This document shows, piece after piece, positions 16,285 to 25,186 of a DNA stretch of 64,000 nucleotides. A model generated the notes under the pieces. It had not been told where the DNA came from, did not search any database, and saw nothing but the letters and a program-made list of their open reading frames with translations. The stretch spans positions 1 to 64,000 of the forward strand of contig CAUUHY010000001.1 of the NCBI GenBank assembly GCA_963545265.1, given 5' to 3'. Numbering within the stretch: position 1 is the stretch's first letter; each line of letters begins with the position of its first letter. A program made the position numbers and the translations under genes. This DNA is from CAJPPJ01 sp963545265 (GTDB taxonomy: Bacteria > Bacillota_I > Bacilli_A > RF39 > UBA660).

Positions 16285-17759
16285 TGAGAACATTTTCAGA
16301 ACAAGAAATTATTAGAAGAGAAAAATTAGATGAAATAAGACAAAACAGACAAGCTTATCCTGATAGATATGAATTAACACATAGTTTAAAAGAAGCATCT
16401 ATTTTGGAAGATGGTACTACTGGTGTTAAAGTAGCTGGTAGAATAGTATTTGTTAGAAATATGGGAAAACTAAGTTTCTTAAAATTAAGAGATATAGATT
16501 CTGATTTTCAAGTGTCTTTTAAAAAAGATTTGTTAGGTGAAGAAGAATATAATTTCTTTAATAAATATATAGATATTGGAGATTTTATAGGAGTTGAAGG
16601 GGAAATATTCACAACCCATACTGGAGAAAAAACTTTAAGAGCAAATAGTTTTAAATTTTTAGGTAAAGCATTAAAACCATTACCAGAAAAATTTTTAGGA
16701 TTAAGTGATCAAGAGATAAAATATCGTCAAAGATATGTAGATTTAATTACTAACGAAGAAACAAGAGAAAGATTTAAAACACGTTTCTTGTTTATTAGAG
16801 AAATTAGAAAATATTTAGATAGTCATGGTTATTATGAAATAGAAACTCCTATATTAACAACAGCTAATTCAGGAGCAGCAGCAAGACCATTTTTATCTCA
16901 TCACAATGCGCTAGATATAGATGTATATTTAAGAATAGCTCCAGAAATGTATTTAAAAAGAGCTGTAGTAGCTGGTATTAATAAAGTTTATGAAATAGCA
17001 AGATGTTTCAGAAATGAAGGAATGGATGCTACACACTTACAAGATTTTACTATGATGGAAGTTTATCAAGCATATTTTAATTATGAAGATAATATGAAGT
17101 TTATTAGAGAACTTCTACAACATATAATTAAAGAAATATTTGGTACTTTAACGTTAACAATAGATGGTAAAGAAATTGATTTTTCTGGAGAATGGCCTAG
17201 ATATTCTTTTAGAGATCTAGTGATGCAATATTCAAATATTGACATTAATATTTATAATACAAAAGAAAAATTATTAGCTAAAATAAAAGAAGATAATATA
17301 GAATTAGATAGTGATACTCCTATTGAAAATTTAGGATATGGAAATTTAATTGACTATCTATATAAAAAAGTAGCAAGACCTCATATTGTTGGACCTATAT
17401 ATTTAACTGAACATCCAATTAGTTTATCTCCACTTGCAAGAGCAAATGATGATAATAAACAAATTGCCGATAGATTCCAATTAGTAATAAATGGAGCAGA
17501 AGTTGTTAATGCATATTCTGAGTTAGTTGATCCAATAGAACAAGAAGAAAAACTTCTTAATCAACTTAAACTTAAAAATGAAGGTGATGAAGAAGCAATG
17601 GATATGGATTATGATTATATTTCTGCTATGGAATATGGTATGCCACCAATTTCTGGGTGGGGACTTGGAATTGATAGAATGGTTCAATTATTAACAAATG
17701 CAGATAATATAAAAGATGTAGTTATGTTTCCTCTTATGAGGCCAGAAAAAGATAATTAA
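16284..17759 (+). CDS. lysS: Lysine--tRNA ligase (class II)
   Basis: 491 residues. N-terminal OB-fold anticodon domain at about 50-145 (VAGRIVFVRNMGKLSFLKLRD), then the class II core: motif 1 region around RFKTRFLFIREIRKYLDSHGYYEIETPIL, motif 2 FRNEGMDATHLQDFTMMEVY, motif 3 GWGLGIDRMVQLL. Charges tRNA-Lys, in great demand in this Lys-rich proteome. GGAGG precedes the ATG. Last gene of the divIC-tilS-ftsH-dusB unit, closed by a bidirectional terminator. Confidence 0.97.
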   Translation: MRTFSEQEIIRREKLDEIRQNRQAYPDRYELTHSLKEASILEDGTTGVKVAGRIVFVRNMGKLSFLKLRDIDSDFQVSFKKDLLGEEEYNFFNKYIDIGDFIGVEGEIFTTHTGEKTLRANSFKFLGKALKPLPEKFLGLSDQEIKYRQRYVDLITNEETRERFKTRFLFIREIRKYLDSHGYYEIETPILTTANSGAAARPFLSHHNALDIDVYLRIAPEMYLKRAVVAGINKVYEIARCFRNEGMDATHLQDFTMMEVYQAYFNYEDNMKFIRELLQHIIKEIFGTLTLTIDGKEIDFSGEWPRYSFRDLVMQYSNIDINIYNTKEKLLAKIKEDNIELDSDTPIENLGYGNLIDYLYKKVARPHIVGPIYLTEHPISLSPLARANDDNKQIADRFQLVINGAEVVNAYSELVDPIEQEEKLLNQLKLKNEGDEEAMDMDYDYISAMEYGMPPISGWGLGIDRMVQLLTNADNIKDVVMFPLMRPEKDN

Positions 17760-17763
17760 TAAT

Positions 17764-17797
17764 AAAAAACTTCCAAATTGGAAGTTTTATTTTTTTG
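17764..17797. terminator. Bidirectional terminator between lysS and the minus-strand pair
   Basis: Stem AAAACTTCC / GGAAGTTTT, loop AAATT, with A-run on the left and T-run on the right, so it can end transcription from both sides. Confidence 0.85.
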
Positions 17798-18209
17798 TAA
17801 TTTCTTCTAAGAAAAAACCTTCTTTTTTATCATATTTTAAAATATAATCTTTTCTTTTTTCTATTTTTACTTTAATATCTGTTGGTCCAACATTTGTAGT
17901 AACTGTTTTATACATGATTCCAGGTCTAGTAAAACTTGCTCCTACAGAAAGTATATGTTCTCCTTCTTCTATAAATATGTATCCTTTAAAACTCGCTTTT
18001 GAATATTGTGGAATTTTTTCATCTACTGTATAAACTGTTGTTGCACTACTAACTATATGACTTGAAGCATGAAATTTAATTGTTGAAATATCCGGGTTTT
18101 CTTCTCTAAATTTTTTATCTGCTTCTTGTCCCTTTTTTAAAAATATTATGTTAAAAATAGTTATTGCAATCATTATTGCAATAATACCACCTATAATAAA
18201 AATTTGCAT
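17787..18209 (-). CDS. Membrane-anchored hypothetical protein, 140 aa
   Basis: One N-terminal membrane helix (about 3-25), then a soluble domain of beta type (HIVSSATTVYTVDEKIPQYSKASFKGYIFIEEGEHILSVGASFTRPG...VGPTDIKVKIEKRKDYILKYD) that would face outside or inside depending on topology. The pattern of short strands with a GEHxL turn resembles PEGA-like or carboxypeptidase-regulatory beta folds, but I do not assign a family. It is four bases behind the next minus-strand gene, so the two form an operon. Confidence 0.62.
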   Translation of the reverse strand: MQIFIIGGIIAIMIAITIFNIIFLKKGQEADKKFREENPDISTIKFHASSHIVSSATTVYTVDEKIPQYSKASFKGYIFIEEGEHILSVGASFTRPGIMYKTVTTNVGPTDIKVKIEKRKDYILKYDKKEGFFLEEITKK

Positions 18210-18213
18210 ATTA

Positions 18214-18687
18214 TTATTTATCTCCTTCTTTTTTTACTATTTTTGCTTCTGGTATGAATTCATTGTTTTTAGTTTGTTTTTTGATATCTTCAATTAATTG
18301 GTAAAATTTATTAACACCTAAAGGTGCACAATCTAGAATTTTTTTTGTATCTTCATCTTTTTCATATAAATATAAATCTATAACAGAATTATCTACTATT
18401 TTATATCCATAAAATGTTTTTGATAAATCAATTTCTTCTTTTAATTTATTGTTTTGATAATATTTAAGATATTTGTTTTCTAGTTCGATTTTTATATTTT
18501 CTTTAAAAATAGAAGAATATAAAAGATATAAACTACTTAAAACAAGAGTTAGATAAAATACCCATACGTAGTCAGGTGCTTTTTCTGTAACGAACCAATA
18601 TACAATATAATTGATAAAAAGGATTGCTACAAGTGCAAGTATCAGACTCCAAATTAAAGATAAAAAATTTCTTTTATATATTTTCAT
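18214..18687 (-). CDS. Membrane protein with bPH-like soluble domain, 157 aa
   Basis: Two membrane helices (about 10-33 and 40-61) followed by a soluble domain of alternating strands (NIKIELENKYLKYYQNNKLKEEIDLSKTFYGYKIVDNSVIDLYLYE...) and a final helix. Two helices plus a strand-rich domain with a terminal helix recall bacterial pleckstrin-homology (YcxB/DUF304-like) proteins; this is an inference from layout. AAGGAGG gives a strong ribosome site. First gene of a two-gene minus-strand operon, divergent from prfB. Confidence 0.62.
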   Translation of the reverse strand: MKIYKRNFLSLIWSLILALVAILFINYIVYWFVTEKAPDYVWVFYLTLVLSSLYLLYSSIFKENIKIELENKYLKYYQNNKLKEEIDLSKTFYGYKIVDNSVIDLYLYEKDEDTKKILDCAPLGVNKFYQLIEDIKKQTKNNEFIPEAKIVKKEGDK

Positions 18688-18776
18688 CTCTTCCTCCTTA
18701 TATTTTATTATATAAGATTGTTGATTTTATTTAAAGAGATTTTATGGTATTATTATATAAGGTAAAAGAGGTGTAT

Positions 18777-19902
18777 ATGCAGGATTATAAAAATTTAGAT
18801 TTTATAAATAATCTAAAAAAAACTATAGATAAAACCATAAGAGATTTGATAGATATTAAGGAGTGTCTTTGACTTAGATAGCTATGATGTAAAAATTAAA
18901 AATTTAGAAGAAGAAGTAAATCAAGAAAATTTTTGGAATGATGCTAATAATGCTAGAAATGTTATGTCTAAATTAAATAATTTAAAAAAGACTAAAGAAG
19001 AAATAAATTTAATTGAATCTAATATAGAAAGTTTTCAAGACCTTATTGAAATAAGCAACGAGGAAGAAATAATTAATTTATTTAAAGAAATAGAAAATGA
19101 TATATTAAGAGTTGGAGAATTAAAACTTCTTACTTTATTAAACAACGAATATGATAATGAAGATGCAATATTTGAAATACATTCAGGAGCAGGTGGAACA
19201 GAAGCGTGTGATTGGGTTTTGATGCTTAGTAGAATGTATCAAAGATATTTTGATAATAATGACTTTAAAGTAGAAATACTTGATTATTTAGATGGGGATG
19301 AAGCCGGTTTAAAATCTATAACATTTTCAGTAAAAGGTGAATATGCATACGGGTTTTTAAAATCAGAAATAGGTGTACATAGATTGGTGAGGATATCACC
19401 TTTTGATTCAAACGCTAGAAGACATACATCTTTTGCCTCAGTACTTGTAACGCCTCTTATTGATAAAGATATAAATATTGAAATAAATCCTAATGATTTA
19501 AGAATAGATGTTTATAGATCGAGTGGAAAAGGTGGACAAGGAGTAAATACAACAGATTCTGCCGTAAGAATTACACATCTACCTACAAATATTGTGGTTA
19601 CTTGTCAAAGTGAAAGAAGTCAAATTCAAAATAAAGAAACTGCATTAAAACTATTAAAAAATAAATTATATTTATTAGAACAAGAAAAACAAGAACAAGA
19701 AAAAAATTCTAATTATAAAGAACAAAAAAATATAGAATTTGGTTCTCAAATAAGAAGTTATGTTATGGCTCCATATCAACTGGTAAAAGATCATAGAACT
19801 AACTATGAAGAGACAGATGTAGAAAAAGTTATGAATGGTAAAATAGAAAATTTTATAGAAGAATATTTAAAAAAGGGAAAGAATGAAAAAGAAAATATTT
19901 AA
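18777..19902 (+). CDS. prfB: Peptide chain release factor 2, with programmed +1 frameshift
   Basis: 374 residues after a +1 shift at 18870. The first 31 codons from ATG 18777 end at CTT TGA C (TGA 18870-18872); an internal Shine-Dalgarno AAGGAG (18859-18864) sits three bases before CTT, the exact layout of the known RF2 autoregulatory frameshift. After the shift the frame reads DLDSYDVKIKNLEEEV..., with the GGQ peptidyl-hydrolysis motif in SSGKGGQGVNTTDSA. RF2 releases at UGA and UAA, so the shift senses its own level. The 3' end overlaps the first yitT gene by 20 bases. Confidence 0.95.
18859..18873 (+). promoter_or_regulatory. RF2 programmed frameshift site
   Basis: AAGGAG-TGT-CTT-TGA-C: internal anti-16S binding site, slippery CTT and in-frame TGA. 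A slow UGA decoding lets the ribosome slip +1 onto TTT/GAC. Confidence 0.93.
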
Positions 19903-20683
19903 TTTAATTTTAGGTTCGTTATGTTGTGCCATTGGATACAACTTTTTTATGCTAGAAAATAATTTTGTAGTAGGAGATGTATCTGGTCTTGCTATTGTAG
20001 TAAACAAATTTTTAGGAATAGATATTAATTTGTTTATTATGTTTACTACAATTTTACTTATTATTATAGCGGTTATTTTTTTAGAACAAGAAGATTTTTA
20101 CAATATGTTAATTGGTACGATATTAATACCAATATTTATTTATTTAACTTCTTTTATAAAATTAAATTTAGAATTAACTTTACCTATATCTACAGTATGT
20201 GCAATTACATTAACTGGTATAGGAAGTGGTCTTATATATAAAACTGGTTTTTCTAAAGGAGGAAGTGATATTGTAGCATTAATACTTTATAAAAAGACTA
20301 ATCTATCACTTGCTACTGCAAATATTTTAACAGATGGATTTATAGTTTTTTTAGGTTTATTTGTTTTTGGAGTTAATTTGTTTATTTATAATTTATTAAT
20401 ACTTTATATAACTGAAAGAATAGTAGATTATATGTTAATTGGAGTTAGTGACTCTAAACTTTTTTATATAATTACATCAAAAGATAAAGAAGTAAAAAAG
20501 TATTTAATTAATAATTTATATTTAGGAGTTACAGAAATATATACTAATAATAATGAAAAGTGTTTGCTTTGTTTAATAGAAAATGAAAAGTTTTATATGC
20601 TTACTAAAGGTTTAGAAAAAATAGATAAAAACATTGTTATATCAGTAAGTGACGCTTATGAAACTTATGGAGGTTATAGATGA
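19883..20683 (+). CDS. YitT family membrane protein, first copy
   Basis: 266 residues, about five membrane helices in the first 180 residues, then the cytoplasmic DUF2179 domain (SDSKLFYIITSKDKEVKKYLINNLYLGVTEIYTNNNE...). The family's glycine loops are visible: VVGDVSGLAIVVNKFLGI and TGFSKGGSDIVALIL. YitT proteins are of unknown transport function. It overlaps prfB by 20 bases and the second copy by four bases. This copy is more divergent than the second. Confidence 0.85.
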   Translation: MKKKIFNLILGSLCCAIGYNFFMLENNFVVGDVSGLAIVVNKFLGIDINLFIMFTTILLIIIAVIFLEQEDFYNMLIGTILIPIFIYLTSFIKLNLELTLPISTVCAITLTGIGSGLIYKTGFSKGGSDIVALILYKKTNLSLATANILTDGFIVFLGLFVFGVNLFIYNLLILYITERIVDYMLIGVSDSKLFYIITSKDKEVKKYLINNLYLGVTEIYTNNNEKCLLCLIENEKFYMLTKGLEKIDKNIVISVSDAYETYGGYR

Positions 20684-21507
20684 AAAAAGCTTTTAAATGG
20701 ATAGTTTTTGTTTTTACCACTTTTTTAAGTGCAGTAGTTTTTAATATGTTTTATGAGCCATTAAGAATAGTGGCTGGAGGAAGTAGTGGAATAGGTATTT
20801 TACTAAAAAGTTTGTTTTTTATCGATCCATCTATAACAATTTTAATTATTTCCCTTGTTATAGTTAGTATTGCTTTTTTCTTTTTACCAAAAGAAAAGAT
20901 ATTAAGTTCAATACTTGCTAGTATATTACTTCCATTTTTTATAAAAATAACAGCTAATATACCAAATGCATTTGAAATTGGTATAACTGAACCACTTATG
21001 ATAGCCGGTATTGCAGGGCTTATAAATGGTTTTACTACGGGAATAGATTCTAAGAATGGTTTTAATTCTGGTGGTATAACATTACTTTCTGAAGTAATAC
21101 ATGAAAAAACATATATACCAATGGTTAAAATAAGCAATACTATTAATACTATTATTGTAATAACTGGTGTTTTTGTTAATAAAAATGTTATGAATTTAAT
21201 ATATGCTTTGATTGTTATTTTTGTAGCTAGATATGTTTATGATAGAGTTTTTTTAGGAATATCTAGTAATAAAGCATTTTATGTTATAACTAATGAAGAT
21301 AAAAAAGTAGAAGATTTCTTAAAAAAAGAAGGTTATGGAGCAACACTAATTCAAGTAAAAGGTGCATATAGTAGAAAAGATGACCAACTTATTATGAGTG
21401 TAGTTCCAACTATTAAATATAATTATGTAAAAGATACTATTAAAGAAATAGATAAAGAAGCCTTTATGATAGTAACAGATTCTTATCATGTCAAAGGTGG
21501 GGTATAG
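20680..21507 (+). CDS. YitT family membrane protein, second copy
   Basis: 275 residues. Membrane part with YEPLRIVAGGSSGIGILLKSLF and FNSGGITLLSEVIHEKT (family glycine-rich loops), followed by DUF2179 (SSNKAFYVITNEDKKVEDFLKKEGYGATLIQVKGAYSRKDDQLIMSVV). The first four bases lie inside the previous copy, GGAGG ahead. The two copies probably arose by duplication and may form a heteromer (inference from coupled translation). Confidence 0.88.
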   Translation: MKKAFKWIVFVFTTFLSAVVFNMFYEPLRIVAGGSSGIGILLKSLFFIDPSITILIISLVIVSIAFFFLPKEKILSSILASILLPFFIKITANIPNAFEIGITEPLMIAGIAGLINGFTTGIDSKNGFNSGGITLLSEVIHEKTYIPMVKISNTINTIIVITGVFVNKNVMNLIYALIVIFVARYVYDRVFLGISSNKAFYVITNEDKKVEDFLKKEGYGATLIQVKGAYSRKDDQLIMSVVPTIKYNYVKDTIKEIDKEAFMIVTDSYHVKGGV

Positions 21508-21537
21508 ACAAAGTCATGAAAAAATAAATAAATATTA

Positions 21538-21566
21538 TTAAACTAATATTTCAATAGTGTTAAAAT
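21538..21566 (+). promoter_or_regulatory. Candidate promoter of the ftsEX operon
   Basis: TTAAAC at 21538-21543, 17-base spacer, and TGT-TAAAAT (extended -10, hexamer 21561-21566); the ftsE ATG follows at 21582 with GAGGAG. Confidence 0.5.
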
Positions 21567-21581
21567 TGAAAAGAGGAGTAT

Positions 21582-22280
21582 ATGGAATTAATAAATATAA
21601 AAGATGTTAATGTTAAGTATCCTAATGGAGTTTATGCTATTAAGGATTTTTCTGTTTCGATAAAAAAAGGTGATTTTGTTTTTGTTATTGGAAAAACAGG
21701 AAGTGGTAAATCAACATTTATAAAAATGTTATATAGAGAAGTTAAACCATTTAATGGAGAAATAATATTAAGTGGTTTAAATGTAGCTAAATTAAAAAAT
21801 AATAAAGTATATAAAATAAGAAGAAAACTAGGGGTTATATTTCAAGACTACAGACTTTTAGAAAAACTTACAGTATTTGAAAATGTAGCTTTTGCTTTAG
21901 AAGTAGTAGGTACTGAAAAGAAAAAAATTCAACCTAAAGTATTAAAAGCTTTAGAAGTAGTAGGATTAAAAAATAAAACTAGATCTTTTCCTACACAGTT
22001 ATCCGGAGGAGAACAACAAAGGGTTGCAATAGCAAGAGCTATAGTTAACAGTCCTAAATTGCTTATTTGTGATGAACCAACAGGAAATCTTGATCCAGAA
22101 AAAAGTATGGAAATAATGGATATTTTAAATAATATTAATAAGACATTAGGAACTACTATTATTATGGCTACTCACGATAAAGCAATAGTAAATAGTATGA
22201 AAAAAAGAGTTTTAGTAATCAAAAATGGTAAATTATCAAAAGACTCTGAGAAAGGAGTGTATAACGATGCAGATCTTTAG
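21582..22280 (+). CDS. ftsE: Cell division ATP-binding protein FtsE
   Basis: 232 residues, ABC ATPase. Walker A GKTGSGKST (about 38-46), Q-loop FQDYRLLEKLTVFENVAFAL, signature LSGGEQQRVAIARA, Walker B LLICDEPTGNLDP and switch His in MATHD. With FtsX it transmits ATP hydrolysis across the membrane to a peptidoglycan hydrolase. Its last 14 bases overlap ftsX, and an M23 hydrolase gene follows, so the whole unit is encoded together. Confidence 0.95.
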   Translation: MELINIKDVNVKYPNGVYAIKDFSVSIKKGDFVFVIGKTGSGKSTFIKMLYREVKPFNGEIILSGLNVAKLKNNKVYKIRRKLGVIFQDYRLLEKLTVFENVAFALEVVGTEKKKIQPKVLKALEVVGLKNKTRSFPTQLSGGEQQRVAIARAIVNSPKLLICDEPTGNLDPEKSMEIMDILNNINKTLGTTIIMATHDKAIVNSMKKRVLVIKNGKLSKDSEKGVYNDADL

Positions 22281-23157
22281 AATGTTACAAAGAGGAATAA
22301 GAGATGCTTTTAAAAGTGTTGTAAGAAACTTTTCTTTATCAATAGCGTCTATAGTTTGTGTTAGTATTACTCTTTTTATAGTATCTGTTGCTATTATACT
22401 TAGTGCTAACGTAAATAATTTTTCTACAAATATTAAAAAAGATGTTACTATTATAGCTTTTTTAGAAAAAAAATCAGATAAAAATGCTATACAAAAAGAA
22501 TTAAATGAATTAAAAAATATAGCAAAAGTAGAGTTTGTATCAAAAGTAGATGCTAAAAAAGAACTATCTGATTCATCGTCTCAATTTAAAGAATGGTTAA
22601 AAGATTGGAGTGATGATGATTTACCACTTAAAGATAGTTTTAAAATAAAAGTAAGTGATTTAAAACAAATAAATGATACAGTTAGTAAAATAGAAGTAAT
22701 TAAAGGAATAAGTAGTGTTAATTATGGTAAAACAACCATTGAAAAAATGTTAACAACTTTTGAAGTTGTTAATAAACTTATGTATACTACGGTAATAATA
22801 TTGATAGTAGTTACTATTTTCTTAATTATAAATACTATTAAATTAACAATTTATTCAAGAAAAAGAGAAATTGAAATAATGAGAGTTGTTGGAGCAAGTA
22901 ACTTTGCAATTAAATTTCCATTTGTTGTAGAAGGAATGGTTCTTGGATTTATTGGTAGTGTAATACCTATATTACTTACAATTTATTTATATACTTATCT
23001 ATATAATAGATTTCAAGGAAATATATATTCTAATATAATTAAATTAATGTCACCAAGTAGTTTAGTGTACACTGTATCATTAATTTTAGTTATAATTGGA
23101 GTAATAGTTGGTATGCTTGGTAGTAGTGGAGCAGTAAGGAAATATTTAAAATTATGA
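22267..23157 (+). CDS. ftsX: Cell division protein FtsX
   Basis: 296 residues, start ATG 22267 (MQIFRMLQRGIRDAFKSVVRN), following AAAGGAG; an earlier in-frame start at 22225 would sit deep in ftsE. Four membrane helices: one at about 22-45 and three in the C-terminal half (about 173-195, 220-245, 262-290), with the extracytoplasmic domain between the first two. FtsX contacts the hydrolase outside the cell. Overlaps ftsE by 14 and the hydrolase gene by four bases. Confidence 0.94.
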   Translation: MQIFRMLQRGIRDAFKSVVRNFSLSIASIVCVSITLFIVSVAIILSANVNNFSTNIKKDVTIIAFLEKKSDKNAIQKELNELKNIAKVEFVSKVDAKKELSDSSSQFKEWLKDWSDDDLPLKDSFKIKVSDLKQINDTVSKIEVIKGISSVNYGKTTIEKMLTTFEVVNKLMYTTVIILIVVTIFLIINTIKLTIYSRKREIEIMRVVGASNFAIKFPFVVEGMVLGFIGSVIPILLTIYLYTYLYNRFQGNIYSNIIKLMSPSSLVYTVSLILVIIGVIVGMLGSSGAVRKYLKL

Positions 23158-24338
23158 AAAAGTTATTTAAATTCTCAATACTTTTATTTATAGTTTTTAT
23201 CTCAAATAGTATTCATGCTATAACACTTGGCGAATATGAAGCAAAACTTAATCAATATAAAGCTGAATTAAATAGTAATAATGCTAAAATAAATTCTACA
23301 AATAATGCTATAGTATCAGCTAATAATAAAATAATAACTATTAATAATGAAGTTAATTCTTTGTTAAAAGAAAAAGAAGTGATTATTAAAGAGATGGAAG
23401 ATAATAAAGTTGAAATAGAAAAATTAAAAAAGAAAACAAAAAAATTAATCGAATATTATCAGATGTCTCAAAGTGGAAATTTTTATTTAGATTATATTTT
23501 TGATTCAAAAGATATTTCTACTTTTATATATAGATATTCGGTAGTAGATCAATTTTTGGAATATACAAAAAACACTACAGAAAGTTTAACTTCAACTATA
23601 AAAAAACAAGAACACAGACAAAAAGATATTATTGCTATTCAAGGAAAACTTGCTAATAAAAAGAACGAATTAGATAGTCAAATAGTAAAACTTGGAACTG
23701 ATAAAGCTCATTTATTAGAAGGTGGAGTTAGTATTAAAAAACAAGTTGAACAATATGATGAAATAGTTAATTATTATAAGAAAAAAGGTTGTAAATCAAA
23801 TCACGTTATTGGAGTTGATTGTGCAAGAGACTATGATGCAGGAATATTTAGAAGACCTATGAGACAAGGTTATGTTACTGGTTATCAAGGAGATTTAGCT
23901 ACATATGGTTATTTTCATCAAGGTGTAGATATCAGTAGTAGTAATAAAAGAGAACCAATATATGCAGTAGCTAATGGTAAAGTAGTAGCAGTGTATACTG
24001 ATGGTTATGGTGGAAAAACTGTTATTATGACACACTATAAAGATGGTAAGTACTACACTTCTGTTTATATACACATGGATTCTTATGGACCAAAAATTAG
24101 AGTTGGAAATGATATAACGAGTGATGATTTGATCGGATATATGGGATCTAGCGGTTGGGCAACAGGACCACATTTACACTTAGAAATAGTGCCATGTAGA
24201 TATTATTTTGATAATGTATGTCGTAATTGGTGGGCAAAAGATAAGTATATAAGAGATTTATCAGCTAGTGGATATAGAGGAGCTTATAATTATATATCTT
24301 TACCAAATCGAAAATACGAATGGTTTAGAGGTAGATAA
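23154..24338 (+). CDS. Coiled-coil M23 peptidoglycan hydrolase, probable FtsEX effector
   Basis: 394 residues. Signal peptide at 1-22, a long coiled coil at about 25-205 (two segments broken by a YLDYIFDSKDISTFIYRYSVVDQF motif found in EnvC/PcsB-type proteins), then an M23 (LytM) domain with zinc ligands H255 and D259 (HQGVD) and H340/H342 (HLHLE). The zinc set is complete, so it may cut peptide cross-links itself. Encoded with ftsEX, the expected activator. Cys residues at 213, 223, 348 and 355 could form disulfides. Confidence 0.9.
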   Translation: MKKLFKFSILLFIVFISNSIHAITLGEYEAKLNQYKAELNSNNAKINSTNNAIVSANNKIITINNEVNSLLKEKEVIIKEMEDNKVEIEKLKKKTKKLIEYYQMSQSGNFYLDYIFDSKDISTFIYRYSVVDQFLEYTKNTTESLTSTIKKQEHRQKDIIAIQGKLANKKNELDSQIVKLGTDKAHLLEGGVSIKKQVEQYDEIVNYYKKKGCKSNHVIGVDCARDYDAGIFRRPMRQGYVTGYQGDLATYGYFHQGVDISSSNKREPIYAVANGKVVAVYTDGYGGKTVIMTHYKDGKYYTSVYIHMDSYGPKIRVGNDITSDDLIGYMGSSGWATGPHLHLEIVPCRYYFDNVCRNWWAKDKYIRDLSASGYRGAYNYISLPNRKYEWFRGR

Positions 24339-24357
24339 TTTTACATATTTATATAAA

Positions 24358-24394
24358 AAATAGAGTTATTAATTATAAAAGTAACTCTTTTTTT
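24358..24394 (+). terminator. Rho-independent terminator of the ftsEX operon
   Basis: Stem AGAGTTA / TAACTCT with a 13-base loop, then seven T. Confidence 0.75.
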
Positions 24395-24416
24395 ATATAA
24401 TAATTTTAGTGATATT

Positions 24417-24719
24417 ATGAAGAATAAGAAAAAATTTTTAATAGTAATTATAGGTTTATTTTTAATAATTTTAAGTTTTATCATAGAAAAAATAGATAAT
24501 TATGATAAAAATTATACTTATTTAAATTTATCTGAATATATAGTTAACAATAATGTTAATTTCTTAAATGATGAAAAATTTTTTGTTGATAATAATTTAA
24601 AAGAATTAACAAGTGAAAATTTAGATGTATTAAAAAAAATATATAAAGAAGAATGTGATAACTTAGAAAAAAACAATCTAAAAAATATTAATTGCATTCA
24701 GAGAGGAAACTATGAATAA
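24417..24719 (+). CDS. Single-pass membrane protein, 100 aa, unknown
   Basis: A basic N-terminus, one membrane helix (about 6-24) and an acidic Asn-rich outer part of about 75 residues with two Cys (about 80 and 94). No family recognised. A TATAAT lies close upstream (24395-24400) and the leader is short, with no convincing ribosome site. The 3' end overlaps the next gene by eight bases, so the two products probably act together. Confidence 0.55.
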   Translation: MKNKKKFLIVIIGLFLIILSFIIEKIDNYDKNYTYLNLSEYIVNNNVNFLNDEKFFVDNNLKELTSENLDVLKKIYKEECDNLEKNNLKNINCIQRGNYE

Positions 24720-25128
24720 TAATATTGAAATATTAGATATATATGAACAAGAAAAATTAGAATTAAAAAAATTTTATGATAAATTATTATTTAATATTAC
24801 TTATGTAGTTGGAATTTTATTACCAATATTTTTCTTTGTTTTTATAGTTTCTTTAAATAGTAATGTTTTAATAAGAAAAAAAATAGGTATATTAAGTGGT
24901 GTTATTAGTTCTTTTATTTTTATCTTTTTGTTATATATACTAATTACAAAGTATAAAAAAATAAAAATTAATAATACTTTTATAAAATTTTCACTTTATT
25001 ATCTAGTAGTATTATCAACACTGTTTTTCTTGTATCAAAAAAATTCTTGGTTAAAAAAGTACATATTAGAAGAAACTAGATATACTCCTAAATATCAAAT
25101 TATAGCAAAATGGTTATACAATAACTAA
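24712..25128 (+). CDS. Three-helix membrane protein, 138 aa, unknown
   Basis: Acidic cytoplasmic start (about 25 residues) followed by three membrane helices at about 29-48, 55-80 and 90-108 and a short basic C-terminus. No family recognised. It overlaps the preceding single-pass protein gene by eight bases and has AGAGAGG upstream. The gene ends before an independent promoter for fic. Confidence 0.55.
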   Translation: MNNNIEILDIYEQEKLELKKFYDKLLFNITYVVGILLPIFFFVFIVSLNSNVLIRKKIGILSGVISSFIFIFLLYILITKYKKIKINNTFIKFSLYYLVVLSTLFFLYQKNSWLKKYILEETRYTPKYQIIAKWLYNN

Positions 25129-25131
25129 ATA

Positions 25132-25159
25132 TTGCAATTATTAAAAAAAACTATATAAT
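25132..25159 (+). promoter_or_regulatory. Sigma-A-type promoter for fic
   Basis: TTGCAA at 25132-25137 and TATAAT at 25154-25159, 16-base spacer; the fic ATG is at 25187. Confidence 0.65.
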
Positions 25160-25186
25160 ACAACCTTATAAGAAAGAGGTGTGTAT

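Noticed and set aside
18870..18872. TGA inside prfB as a gene-breaking mutation
   Set aside because: It is the programmed frameshift stop with all of its usual surroundings.
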